DNA of 33,758 bases from Prado023 sp032123675 (GTDB lineage Bacteria; Actinomycetota; Actinomycetes; S36-B12; CAIYMF01), in NCBI GenBank assembly GCA_032123675.1, contig JAQBEX010000216.1, positions 1 through 33,758 on the forward strand. Reading direction: 5' to 3'. Under the pieces are notes generated by a model that had not been told where the DNA came from, ran no database searches, and saw only the letters and a program-made list of their open reading frames with translations. Position numbers and translations under genes: made by a program. Position 1 is the first letter of the stretch; the number at the start of each line of letters is the position of its first letter. This document shows, piece by piece, positions 1 through 7,604 of this stretch.

Positions 1-22
1 GGTCGCTGTGCCCCCCCAGCCG

Positions 23-43
23 CCCCCCCCCCCCCCCCCCCCC
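23..43. repeat. Poly-C homopolymer, 21 nt
   Basis: An uninterrupted run of 21 C, preceded by another run of 7 C at 11-17. It lies about 20 nt beyond the 3' end of tRNA-Leu, where a terminator would be expected, and reads as poly-G on the tRNA strand. Such a tract is prone to length variation and to sequencing or assembly error, so the exact length is uncertain. Confidence 0.85.
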
Positions 44-62
44 ACGCCGGGTCGAGGTCGCG

Positions 63-145
63 TGCGGGTGGCGGGACTCGAACCCGCACGTCGCGTGGAC
101 ACAGGAACCTAAATCCTGCGCGTCTGCCAGTTCCGCCACACCCGC
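63..145 (-). tRNA. tRNA-Leu (anticodon TAG)
   Basis: On the minus strand the gene begins GCGGGTGTGGCGGAACTGG and ends in the matching acceptor strand CACCCGC plus discriminator A. The anticodon loop contains TTTAGGT within the stem CAGGA/TCCTG, giving anticodon TAG. A long variable arm fits a class II leucine tRNA of 83 nt. The T-arm has GTTCGAGTC. The CCA tail is not encoded. Confidence 0.95.
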
Positions 146-219
146 GTGTGGTCATTGTCGCAGCCGTGGTGCCCGGTCGCGGCGGGCTGCCCCGACCCCG
201 ATCCTGTCAGGGCCCGGAG

Positions 220-687
220 TCAGACTCCGAGCTCACGGCGCAGCTTCGCCACGTGGCCGGTGGCCCGCACGTTGTACATGGCCCGCTCGATGGTCCCCTC
301 GGCATCGATGACGAACGTGGACCGGATCACCCCCACGACGGTCTTCCCATAGAGCTTCTTCTCGCCGTAGGCCCCGTAGGCGGTGAGCACCACCTTGTCC
401 GGGTCGCTGGCCAGCGGGAAGGTCAGCCCCTCCGCAGCGCGGAACGCAGCCAGTTTCTCCGGCGAGTCCGGTGATATGCCCACGACGTTGAGGCCGGCTG
501 CGTCGAGCTCGTCCAGGGAGTCGCGGAAGTCGCAGGCCTGCGTCGTGCAACCGGGGGTCATCGCCGCCGGATAGGCGTAGACCACTACGCGCTGCCCGCG
601 CAGGTCGGACAGCCGGATGCGGCCCCCGGCATCGTCGGCGAGATCGAAGTCCGGTGCGCGGTCGCCGGGTGCAAGCCGAGTGGTCAT
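220..687 (-). CDS. bcp: Peroxiredoxin, Bcp/PrxQ type
   Basis: A thiol peroxidase of 155 aa, predicted to reduce peroxides in the cytoplasm with electrons from thioredoxin. The active-site segment is TPGCTTQACDFRDS with peroxidatic Cys47 and resolving Cys52; this CxxxxC spacing defines the alpha-helix PrxQ subtype. APDFDLAD near the N-terminus and the later FPLASDPD segment are also typical, and the length matches the family. I chose the ATG at 687 because AAGGAGGA lies just upstream; the frame extends 14 codons further with no ribosome site. The gene is divergent from the DUF3618 gene with about 105 nt between them. The family call is firm; regulation is not visible. Confidence 0.95.
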   Translation of the reverse strand: MTTRLAPGDRAPDFDLADDAGGRIRLSDLRGQRVVVYAYPAAMTPGCTTQACDFRDSLDELDAAGLNVVGISPDSPEKLAAFRAAEGLTFPLASDPDKVVLTAYGAYGEKKLYGKTVVGVIRSTFVIDAEGTIERAMYNVRATGHVAKLRRELGV

Positions 688-791
688 GGGTCCTCCTTGA
701 CTCCTGGGCGCCCAGACACTATCCCGCAATGGCCTGCCCGGGCCCCGCCCGCGTATGGTGGGCCCATTCCGTGGTGTCAGGAGGATTGATC

Positions 792-1175
792 GTGTCCCAG
801 GACAAGTCCAGCAAGCCCGCGAGTGCGCCCGTGCGTACTCCGGCCCAGATCGAGGGCGACATCGTCGACACTCGTGAGCGGCTCGTAGGCACGATCACTG
901 ATCTCGAGGATCGGGTGAATCCCGCCAAGGTCGCCGACCGCGGCAAGAACAAGGTCGTCGCGTTCTACAAGGACGACACCGGGATTCGCTGGAAGAACGT
1001 CGCGATCACGGCGGGGGCGGTCATCGGGGGCCTCGTCACGGTTCGCATCGTGAGCAAGTCCGTGCGCTGGGCGCTGGCGGCACCGCCCGCCCAGGTGGTC
1101 CCCACCGACATCGTCTTCCTGCCGGTCCCTCGCGATCAGGTGGGGCCCTTGGCGGAGCTGGCCGCGGTCGTCTGA
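792..1175 (+). CDS. DUF3618 family small membrane-associated protein
   Basis: A 127-aa protein. Residues 15-52 match the DUF3618 pattern RTPAQIEGDI...RERLVGTITDLEDRVNP, a motif common in actinobacterial proteins often found near phage-holin-like or DUF4235 envelope proteins. A short hydrophobic stretch (about 80-97, rich in Ala/Gly/Val) may anchor it in the membrane. I chose the GTG at 792 because AGGAGG at 779-784 is ideally spaced; the frame is open much further upstream without a ribosome site. A TATGGT box at 754-759 could be the -10. It is divergent from bcp and convergent with the exporter genes. Biochemical function is unknown. Confidence 0.8.
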   Translation: MSQDKSSKPASAPVRTPAQIEGDIVDTRERLVGTITDLEDRVNPAKVADRGKNKVVAFYKDDTGIRWKNVAITAGAVIGGLVTVRIVSKSVRWALAAPPAQVVPTDIVFLPVPRDQVGPLAELAAVV

Positions 1176-1271
1176 CCCACGCAGCAGGCCGCTGCACCAC
1201 GCCTGGCAGTTTCCCGGCGGTGGTGACCGCTCAGCACGCTCAGGTGGGATGCCGGGGTGCGACGACGCACG

Positions 1272-1754
1272 TCACTGGGCTTCGGAGGGCCCGGCCCTGA
1301 CCAGTCGCGCCAGGTGCCGGCCCACGATCAGCGTGGGGCTGATGGTCCCCACGGCCAGCGCGACGATCGTCAGGGTTGCGATCGAGCCGTCAACCATGAC
1401 GGTATCGACGATGGCTGCGCTGTCGGCCTCGTTGCTCGACGTGAGCGCGAGGATCCCCGTCAGCGCCTCGAACATGTAGGTGCCCGGGATCAACGGGATC
1501 ACTGGTGCGAACGCGTAGATCGGAGTCGCCTGGTTCGTGCGCGGGGCGATCAGGGCCGCAGTCAGGCCGACGAGGACCGCAGCCACGAAGCTTGCTGTCG
1601 GCAGCGGGGCCCCCAGCTCCAGGACTGCGGTTCGCACGAGGTGGGCCGCGATCGCCAGCGCGACGATGCCCGGCAGGGTGCGCCGCGGCACCGAGAAGAC
1701 CATCGCGAAGCCGAGCACGGCCAATCCGGCCCACAGGGACGGGGCCCAGGTCAT
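1272..1754 (-). CDS. Threonine/serine exporter, ThrE C-terminal-type subunit (DUF3815)
   Basis: A 160-aa integral membrane protein with about four to five hydrophobic helices and the typical segment FAPVIPLIPGTYMFEAL, which matches the DUF3815/ThrE_2 half of threonine/serine exporters. Its start codon overlaps the stop of the upstream DUF1212-type gene (ATGA at 1751-1754), so the two are very probably translated together and form one transporter. In many relatives both halves are fused in one ~450-600 aa protein; here they are separate genes. The role is inferred from the family: export of threonine and serine driven by proton motive force. Confidence 0.85.
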   Translation of the reverse strand: MTWAPSLWAGLAVLGFAMVFSVPRRTLPGIVALAIAAHLVRTAVLELGAPLPTASFVAAVLVGLTAALIAPRTNQATPIYAFAPVIPLIPGTYMFEALTGILALTSSNEADSAAIVDTVMVDGSIATLTIVALAVGTISPTLIVGRHLARLVRAGPSEAQ

Positions 1755-2545
1755 GGCAGCACGTCCACGAGCGATACCGCCACCGTGAGCCCGACGGCCG
1801 CGGAGCCGATGATCACTGCACTCATCGCCAGCCGGACCACCCCGTTGAGGTAGTGCGCGGTGAGCAGGTCGGCGGTTCCGTTGAGCATCGGGACTCCGGG
1901 GACGAGGAACAGCGTGGACGCTGCAAGTGCGGGGTTGACCTCATCGCCCAGCCCCAGCCAGTGGCCACCGGCGGCCACGATGAAGGCCGACGTGAAGGCG
2001 GCGCTCGTCACCGCGACGAAGGGCTTGAGTCGCCTGGCGACGAGCCCGTGCCGGACCCAGGCCCCGGCCCAGCCGCCGAGCAGGACCAGGGCCATGGCGG
2101 CGGCCTGGGCGCCGAAGAGAGCCGCGAACGCCGCGCTCGATCCGCCGAGGGCCAGCATCACCGACCAGGTCGGGTAGACCTTGGCGGAGTTGCGGATCAG
2201 CGTGAGCCGCGAGCGGACCTGGCTGGCGCTGAGGCGGTGCTCCTCCGTGTCGGCCACCAGCCGCTTGAGCAGTGTCAAGGTGTTGAAGTTGATGCCCAGG
2301 TGCTGGGCGTGCCGTCCGGCCGTGAGGTTCTCGCCCTCGTCGAAGACAGTCATCGCGACGTTCACCGAGGAGATCCGTGCGTGGCTCTCCTGAGCCCCGA
2401 GCGCGCTGGCCATCCGTTCCATGTGGTCGACCGTCAGGCTCGTGTGGCCGCCGGAGAGCTGGACCAGCTCACCGACCTCGAGGGACAGGTCGAGCGCATC
2501 GCCGAGACCGGTCATGACGTCGAACGGTACTCCGTTACGCTGCAC
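1751..2545 (-). CDS. Threonine/serine exporter, ThrE N-terminal-type subunit (DUF1212)
   Basis: A 264-aa protein. The N-terminal half is soluble, with the DUF1212 pattern (ALDLSLEVGELV, then a region with SSVNVAMTVFDEG) and a C-terminal half with about five membrane helices containing LFLVPGVPMLNGTADL. It pairs with the overlapping downstream DUF3815-type gene to form a ThrE-like exporter. The start is uncertain: GTG at 2545 gives 264 aa and ATG at 2515 gives 254 aa; neither has a strong ribosome site. The gene is divergent from the GroES-like gene, whose own start lies only a few bases away, so the shorter form leaves more room for promoters. Confidence 0.85.
   Translation of the reverse strand: MQRNGVPFDVMTGLGDALDLSLEVGELVQLSGGHTSLTVDHMERMASALGAQESHARISSVNVAMTVFDEGENLTAGRHAQHLGINFNTLTLLKRLVADTEEHRLSASQVRSRLTLIRNSAKVYPTWSVMLALGGSSAAFAALFGAQAAAMALVLLGGWAGAWVRHGLVARRLKPFVAVTSAAFTSAFIVAAGGHWLGLGDEVNPALAASTLFLVPGVPMLNGTADLLTAHYLNGVVRLAMSAVIIGSAAVGLTVAVSLVDVLP
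2514..2541 (+). promoter_or_regulatory. Candidate leaderless promoter of the GroES-like gene
   Basis: A -35-like ATGACG (2514-2519, four of six consensus bases), a 16-nt spacer and a -10 TACGCT (2536-2541). The GTG start at 2548 is 6 nt after the -10, where transcription would begin, and there is no ribosome-binding site. This fits the leaderless architecture common in actinobacteria. Prediction from sequence only. Confidence 0.5.
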
Positions 2546-2547
2546 CT

Positions 2548-2910
2548 GTGTCCCGCCAGCCCCCGATGGCCCCTGACCTCACTCCGGGCGCGGACGGATC
2601 GGTGCCCATCAAGTTGCTCCACGACCGGGTTCTGGTCTACGTGGATGCCGCTGACGGGGAACGGCGCTCCGGCGGGGGCATCGTCATCCCAGCCACCGCG
2701 GCGGTCGGCAAGCGGCTGGTCTGGGCCTCAGCAGTGGCCATCGGCCCACTGGTCAGGTCCGTGGAGGTCGGTGACCTCGTGCTGTTCGAGCCTGAGGAGC
2801 GCGCCGAGGTGGAGGTGCGCGGCCTGGCCTATGTCCTGCTCCGTGAGCGCGACATCCACGCCGTCGCCGCGGCCCGGGTCGCTGAGGATGAGACCGGCCT
2901 CTACCTGTGA
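2548..2910 (+). CDS. Orphan GroES/Cpn10-family protein
   Basis: A 120-aa protein with the chaperonin-10 fold signature: IKLLHDRVLVYVD near residue 21, a loop SGGGIVIPATA near residue 42, and VGDLVLFEP near residue 73. True GroES is about 97-100 aa; this one has N- and C-terminal extensions and a divergent loop. No groEL is adjacent and no CIRCE element precedes it, whereas a CIRCE is present at the far end of the window. It is therefore more likely a divergent paralogue than the housekeeping GroES. The start may be GTG 2548 (leaderless) or ATG 2566. A strong hairpin follows the stop codon. Confidence 0.8.
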   Translation: MSRQPPMAPDLTPGADGSVPIKLLHDRVLVYVDAADGERRSGGGIVIPATAAVGKRLVWASAVAIGPLVRSVEVGDLVLFEPEERAEVEVRGLAYVLLRERDIHAVAAARVAEDETGLYL

Positions 2911-2917
2911 ACGCGAA

Positions 2918-2941
2918 AGCCCCCCAGGATCGCTGGGGGGC

Positions 2942-2942
<1 letters not shown>
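2918..2942. terminator. Bidirectional hairpin between GroES-like gene and tRNA-Lys
   Basis: AGCCCCCCAG and CTGGGGGGCT form a perfect 10-bp stem around a 5-nt loop (GATCG), 7 nt after the stop of the GroES-like gene. It also sits at the 3' end of the convergent tRNA-Lys gene; the right arm touches the encoded CCA. No T-run follows, which is usual for actinobacterial terminators. Confidence 0.75.
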
Positions 2943-3017
<75 letters not shown>

Positions 3018-3184
3018 AAGTGCTGGTTCACGATACCAGCGCCCGGGGTGGCGGGCCAAACTCGCAGGCCGGACGAGGGATCGTCGACCACCCACCACGT
3101 GCGGCAATGGGTGGTCACTGCGTCAGCGGCGGCGCAAGGGGCTACTCTCCTACCAGCCGAACTCGGCGACTCGAGGAGAACACC

Positions 3185-3259
3185 ATGCCCGGGGAGAACC
3201 CGAACCAGCGCTGCCTGGCTCCCGCAGGGCAGAGATCGGAGCCAGTTCGATGGACGTGA
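3185..3259 (+). CDS. Short leader ORF upstream of the GAP-like gene
   Basis: A 24-codon frame that begins at ATG 3185 behind a strong ribosome site (GAGGAGA at 3173-3179) and ends in TGA at 3257-3259, overlapping the first 10 nt of the next gene. The peptide (starts MPGENPNQRC) is not recognised. It may be a translationally coupled leader or simply transcript sequence that happens to be open. The downstream gene has its own GGAG at 3238-3241. A TACTCT at 3143-3148 could be the -10 for both. Confidence 0.4.
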   Translation: MPGENPNQRCLAPAGQRSEPVRWT

Positions 3260-3936
3260 GCCTGCTCGCGGAGGTCGCGGGGCTGGGGCTGGCGGCCGTC
3301 GATGCCATCGGGATCGCCTTCATGCCGATCCTGCTTGCCCAGGCCAACGGCCTGCGCAGGGCACTGGTGTTCATGCTGGGTTCGTTCCTGGCCCTGATGA
3401 CGGTCGGGATGCTGTTCACCACTGGCCTGGGGTCGCGGATCGCCGACCTGAATGAGCGTCACCCGTGGCTGGAGCCAGGTGTCCAGGTCCTGGGCGGAGT
3501 CTTCCTGGTCGGTGCTGGGATCTTCATGCTGGTGCGCTCGCGAGCCGGCGCCTCGCATGCGCCGGACGATCTGGTCGACAAGCTGAGCCTGCCCATGCCC
3601 CTCCTGTTCGGGTTCGGCGTGATCCTGGTCACCGTGCAGTCGCTCGTGGACGTCGTGTTCGCCGTGGCCATGGTGGAGATCGGTGCCGAGGGACTGAGCA
3701 TCTTCCAGGACTTCGTCCTGGTCCTGACGTACACGGTGTGTGCGCTGCTGCTGCAGTTCGCGGTCGTTGTCGCCTACCTGCTCGTCCCGCAGGGACGTCG
3801 GATCCACTTGATGGCGCGCTTCACCGAGTGGCTGGGAAGCCGGGGGGAGTTCTGGGCTGGAATCGCCGGACTGGTGGTTGGCATCGGCCTGCTGATCCTC
3901 TCGGCGCCCGACCTGGCCAGGGAGCTCAACCTCTGA
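3250..3936 (+). CDS. GAP/Sap-like (LysE superfamily) membrane protein
   Basis: A 228-aa protein with six predicted membrane helices (about residues 5-30, 38-60, 74-94, 115-140, 150-180, 202-222). The layout, N-terminal DAIGIAFMPILLAQ and hydrophilic central loop resemble the GAP/sulfolipid-1-addressing (Sap) group of LysE-type exporters, which in mycobacteria help move glycolipids; the substrate here is unknown. The ATG at 3250 has GGAG 8 nt upstream and overlaps a short leader frame. The gene stands alone; lysX follows after 181 nt with its own promoter-like sequence. The membrane protein call is firm, the family assignment moderate. Confidence 0.6.
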   Translation: MDVSLLAEVAGLGLAAVDAIGIAFMPILLAQANGLRRALVFMLGSFLALMTVGMLFTTGLGSRIADLNERHPWLEPGVQVLGGVFLVGAGIFMLVRSRAGASHAPDDLVDKLSLPMPLLFGFGVILVTVQSLVDVVFAVAMVEIGAEGLSIFQDFVLVLTYTVCALLLQFAVVVAYLLVPQGRRIHLMARFTEWLGSRGEFWAGIAGLVVGIGLLILSAPDLARELNL

Positions 3937-4117
3937 GGCGCAGCCTGCGACGGACAGCCGCCACGTTCCCGGGGTGACAGACGTTCCCGGTGGGCTCAGC
4001 GGACAGCGCCCGGCAGGATGGGCCAGCACTTGGGGCGCGGGCTGAACCCTCAGGGCGCGCCGGCATGTTCCACCTATGCTGTGCGTAGCCATCGATCAAT
4101 GAGTCGGAGGAAAGACA

Positions 4118-7100
4118 GTGGACAGCAGGAAACCATCAGTCGCCGCGACCGCTGCGCCTGACGACGAGGGCTCGCGACTCGTCCGCGAGGCCACCAGGTT
4201 CTCCCACAACTCACGATCGGACGTCGCAGCCGACTGGTGGGCCGCCGGTGCGCTGCTCTACTCGTTGCTGCTCTACGTGGTCTCGATCATCCCTGCTGCG
4301 CGGGACTACTTCAGCCGAGAGGACGACATCGTCTCCGAGACGTTCGTCGTCATCGAGCCGAACCTGATCTACGCCAGCCTCGTGCTGGCGATCGCCATCG
4401 GACTGCGCCGCCGACTGGCTGAGGCGTGGTGGATCTTCCTGGCACTCGTCCTGCTCCTGCCCACTCTTGGCCGTGCCCTGTCCTTGGCGCTTGACGACGC
4501 CACGTCGTGGGGCAAGTGGGTGGGCCTGGTGATCAACGTGGTCCTGATCGCCCTGTTCTTCCGAGCCAAGCCGCAGTTCCGTGCCCACAACGCCCGCGGG
4601 GCCGACCTCCGGGCGCTGGCGGTGCTTCTGATGGGGGGACTCGTCACGGTCTTGGTGGGGGGCTGGTTGGCGGGCACCTACGGGACTGGCGGCGAGAATG
4701 GCGTGGCCACGATCTTCGGCCTCGAGACCCTGCTCGCGGACCTGGGGTTCATCCAGCCGGACCTGGGCCTGTCGTTGCCGTTCTGGGTGCGCGCAGTGGT
4801 GAACGTCCTGGGTGCGGCTGTTGTGCTCGGGGCGGCCTATGTCTGGTTCCGACCGCCCCGGGAGTCCCGGACGCTGCAGGCCTCGGACGAGGCGCGCATC
4901 CGTGCGCTGTTGCGGGAGTTCGGCGGCCTCGATTCGCTGGGGTACTTCGCGACCCGGCGCGACAAGGTGGTCGTCTGGGACACCGAGTCCGTGGACGACG
5001 CGATGGCGGGGGTGTCCTACCGGGTCGTCGGCAGCGTGGCCCTGGCCAGCGGGAACCCAGTGGGCGATCCTCAGCGCTGGGGCGCGGCGATCGACAGGTT
5101 CCGCGAGTATGCGCGGTCAAACGGGTTGTCCGCGGCGGTGATGGCCGCCGGCGAGGAGGGCGCCGCCGCGTACCAGGCAGCAGGCATGGACTCCTTCGAG
5201 ATCGGTGATGAGGCGATCCTGAACCTCACCGACTTCTCACTCGAGGGTCGCGCGATGAAGGACGTGCGCCAGGCAGTGTCTCGGATGGAGCGGCGCGGCT
5301 ACACCCTGCGTGCGGTCCGCCACAGCACGCTCGCTGCGGCGGACTTCGCGGCCCTCGAGACCGCTGCGGCGAAGTGGCGCGGTGACGGAGGCGAGGAGCG
5401 GGGGTTCTCGATGGCCCTCGGCCGGTTGGGTGACCCCCTGGACGGCGACTGCGTCCTGGTGGCGGCCTATGACGCAGACGAGCAGGTCCGCGGGTTCCTC
5501 TCGTTCGTGCCATGGGGCCGAAACGGGTTGTCGCTGGACCTCATGCGCCGTGATCCCGCGGCCGAGAACGGATTGATCGAGTTCCTGGTCGCGGGGTTGG
5601 CCCGCCGGGCCGGTGAGCTGGGTGCGTCCCGCGTCTCGCTGAACTTCGCGATGTTCCGCGAAGCATTCGCCCGAGGCGAGTCGCTGGGCGCGGGACCGAT
5701 CGCCCGTGGGTGGCGTCGCGTGCTGATGATTGGCAACAGCAACTGGCAGCTGGAGAGCCTCTATCGCTCGAACGCCAAGTACTCCCCGGACTGGCAGCCG
5801 CGCTACATCTGCTTCGACTACTCCTCGGACCTGCCGCGGGTCGGCATGGCTGCGGGCAACGCCGAGGGGTTCCTCGCGGCCCCCTCGCTGTCGCTGGCCA
5901 TCAGCCGGGGAAAGGAGCAGCGGGCGGGGGCGATGGATCGGTCCAGCGACGTCTACGCCGCGGAGGTCGCAGCGCTGATGCCCGCGGAGGAGGATCCGCT
6001 CGAGGCGGCGCTGTCCCTTGACGGGCTGCCGGAGCAGGTGCGGGTCCGTCGGAAGAAGCTGGAGCACATCCGTGAGATGGGGATCAATCCCTACCCCGTG
6101 GGTGCGCCCCGGACAGCAACGCTCGCCGAGATCCGCGACCAGCACGGGGATCTCGGCCCCGACGAGCACACCGGTGTCACCGCCAGCGTGGTCGGGCGGG
6201 TGATGCTCAAGCGGGACGGCGGCAAGTTGTGCTTCGCCACGCTTCGCGATGGGTCCGGTGACCTGCAGGTGATGCTGTCGCTGGCCGAGGTGGGCCAGGA
6301 GCCGCTGGACAACTGGAAGCACATCGTCGATCTCGGGGACCATGTGTCGGTCACCGGTGAGGTGATGACCTCACGCAAGGGTGAGCTCAGCATCTCGGCG
6401 ACGTCCTGGGTGCTCACCGCGAAGGCGCTGCGACCGCTGCCGGACAAGTACAAGGGGCTGACGGACCCCGAGGCCCGTGCCCGGATGCGCTACGTGGACC
6501 TCATCGTCCGCCCGGAGACCCGCAGCGCTGCGTACATGCGCGCCACGATCGTGCACAGCGTGCGTGACTCGCTGCATCGCCGAGGCTTCGTGGAGGTGGA
6601 GACCCCGATCCTGCAGCAGATCCACGGCGGTGCGAATGCGCGCCCGTTCGAGACGCACATCAACGCCTACAACATGGACGTCTATCTGCGGATCGCCACG
6701 GAGCTGCACCTCAAGCGGCTGCTCGTCGGCGGCATGGAACGCGTCTTCGAGCTTGGTCGCCAGTTCCGAAACGAGGGCGCGGACTCCTCGCACAACCCGG
6801 AGTTCACGTCGCTGGAGATGTACCAGACGTACTCGGACTACCAGGACATGCGGATCCTCACCCAGGAGATGATGCAGGAGGCCGCCATCGCTGCGTTCGG
6901 CGAGCCGGTGGCCCGTCGTCTGCAGCCCGACGGCTCCATCAAGGAGTTCGACCTGTCTGGGGAGTGGCGACACATCACCGTGGTCGATGCCGTCAGCGAG
7001 AAGGTGGGCCAGCAGATCACTGGTGACACCCCCATCGAGCAGATGAAGGCCATCGCCGAGAAGCACGGTGTCGAGATCGAGCCGCACTGGACGTGGGGTG

Positions 7101-7504
7101 CGGTGCTCGAGGCGCTCTACGAGGATCTGTGCGAGGACTCCACGGAACTGCCGACGTTCTACATGGACTTCCCGAAGGAGATCGCTCCCCTGACCAAGGC
7201 CCACCGGGACGACCCACGGTTCGCCGAGAAGTGGGACCTGGTCTGCTGGGGCGCTGAGCAGGGCACTGCGTACTCGGAGCTCAACGATCCTGTTGACCAA
7301 CGCGCCCGGTTCTATATGCAGTCGCTGCTCGCCGCCGCGGGCGACCTCGAGGCCATGGCCATCGATGATGACTTCCTCCAGGCACTGGACTACGGCATGC
7401 CGCCGACCGGCGGCCAGGGGATGGGGATCGATCGACTGGTGATGACCCTGACCGGCATGAACATCCGGGAGACGATCCTGTTCCCGATGGTCAAGCCCCA
7501 GTAG
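4118..7504 (+). CDS. lysX: LysX: phosphatidylglycerol lysyltransferase fused to lysyl-tRNA synthetase
   Basis: A 1128-aa bifunctional protein. Residues 40-245 hold about six membrane helices; residues 255-590 form the DUF2156/MprF-type transferase (ASGNPVGDP, then FEIGDEAILNL and FSLEGRAMKDVRQAVSR); residues 640-1128 are a complete class II lysyl-tRNA synthetase with an OB fold, motif 2 (RQFRNEGADSSHNPEFTSLE from 881) and motif 3 (GMGIDRL at 1101). By family knowledge the synthetase half charges tRNA-Lys and the membrane half transfers lysine to phosphatidylglycerol, lowering surface charge and giving resistance to cationic peptides. GTG 4118 has GGAGGAAAG just upstream, and TATGCT at 4075-4080 may be its -10. 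The length is close to mycobacterial LysX (~1170). Confidence 0.95.
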   Translation: MDSRKPSVAATAAPDDEGSRLVREATRFSHNSRSDVAADWWAAGALLYSLLLYVVSIIPAARDYFSREDDIVSETFVVIEPNLIYASLVLAIAIGLRRRLAEAWWIFLALVLLLPTLGRALSLALDDATSWGKWVGLVINVVLIALFFRAKPQFRAHNARGADLRALAVLLMGGLVTVLVGGWLAGTYGTGGENGVATIFGLETLLADLGFIQPDLGLSLPFWVRAVVNVLGAAVVLGAAYVWFRPPRESRTLQASDEARIRALLREFGGLDSLGYFATRRDKVVVWDTESVDDAMAGVSYRVVGSVALASGNPVGDPQRWGAAIDRFREYARSNGLSAAVMAAGEEGAAAYQAAGMDSFEIGDEAILNLTDFSLEGRAMKDVRQAVSRMERRGYTLRAVRHSTLAAADFAALETAAAKWRGDGGEERGFSMALGRLGDPLDGDCVLVAAYDADEQVRGFLSFVPWGRNGLSLDLMRRDPAAENGLIEFLVAGLARRAGELGASRVSLNFAMFREAFARGESLGAGPIARGWRRVLMIGNSNWQLESLYRSNAKYSPDWQPRYICFDYSSDLPRVGMAAGNAEGFLAAPSLSLAISRGKEQRAGAMDRSSDVYAAEVAALMPAEEDPLEAALSLDGLPEQVRVRRKKLEHIREMGINPYPVGAPRTATLAEIRDQHGDLGPDEHTGVTASVVGRVMLKRDGGKLCFATLRDGSGDLQVMLSLAEVGQEPLDNWKHIVDLGDHVSVTGEVMTSRKGELSISATSWVLTAKALRPLPDKYKGLTDPEARARMRYVDLIVRPETRSAAYMRATIVHSVRDSLHRRGFVEVETPILQQIHGGANARPFETHINAYNMDVYLRIATELHLKRLLVGGMERVFELGRQFRNEGADSSHNPEFTSLEMYQTYSDYQDMRILTQEMMQEAAIAAFGEPVARRLQPDGSIKEFDLSGEWRHITVVDAVSEKVGQQITGDTPIEQMKAIAEKHGVEIEPHWTWGAVLEALYEDLCEDSTELPTFYMDFPKEIAPLTKAHRDDPRFAEKWDLVCWGAEQGTAYSELNDPVDQRARFYMQSLLAAAGDLEAMAIDDDFLQALDYGMPPTGGQGMGIDRLVMTLTGMNIRETILFPMVKPQ

Positions 7505-7555
7505 TCACACCAGCGCAGAAGCCGACCCCGGGCGGTCAACCCGGAAGCGGAACTG

Positions 7556-7592
7556 CATCGGGCCCGGCAGCCACAGGCTGCAGGGTCCGATG
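7556..7592. terminator. Strong hairpin between lysX and the convergent lipoprotein gene
   Basis: CATCGGGCCC (7556-7565) pairs with GGGTCCGATG (7583-7592) through ten pairs, one a G-U on the plus transcript; after one mismatch GCAGCC pairs with GGCTGC around the loop ACA. It lies 52 nt after lysX and 13 nt past the end of the opposing gene, so it can serve both. There is no T-run. Confidence 0.8.
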
Positions 7593-7604
7593 CTCGACTC
7601 AGGA

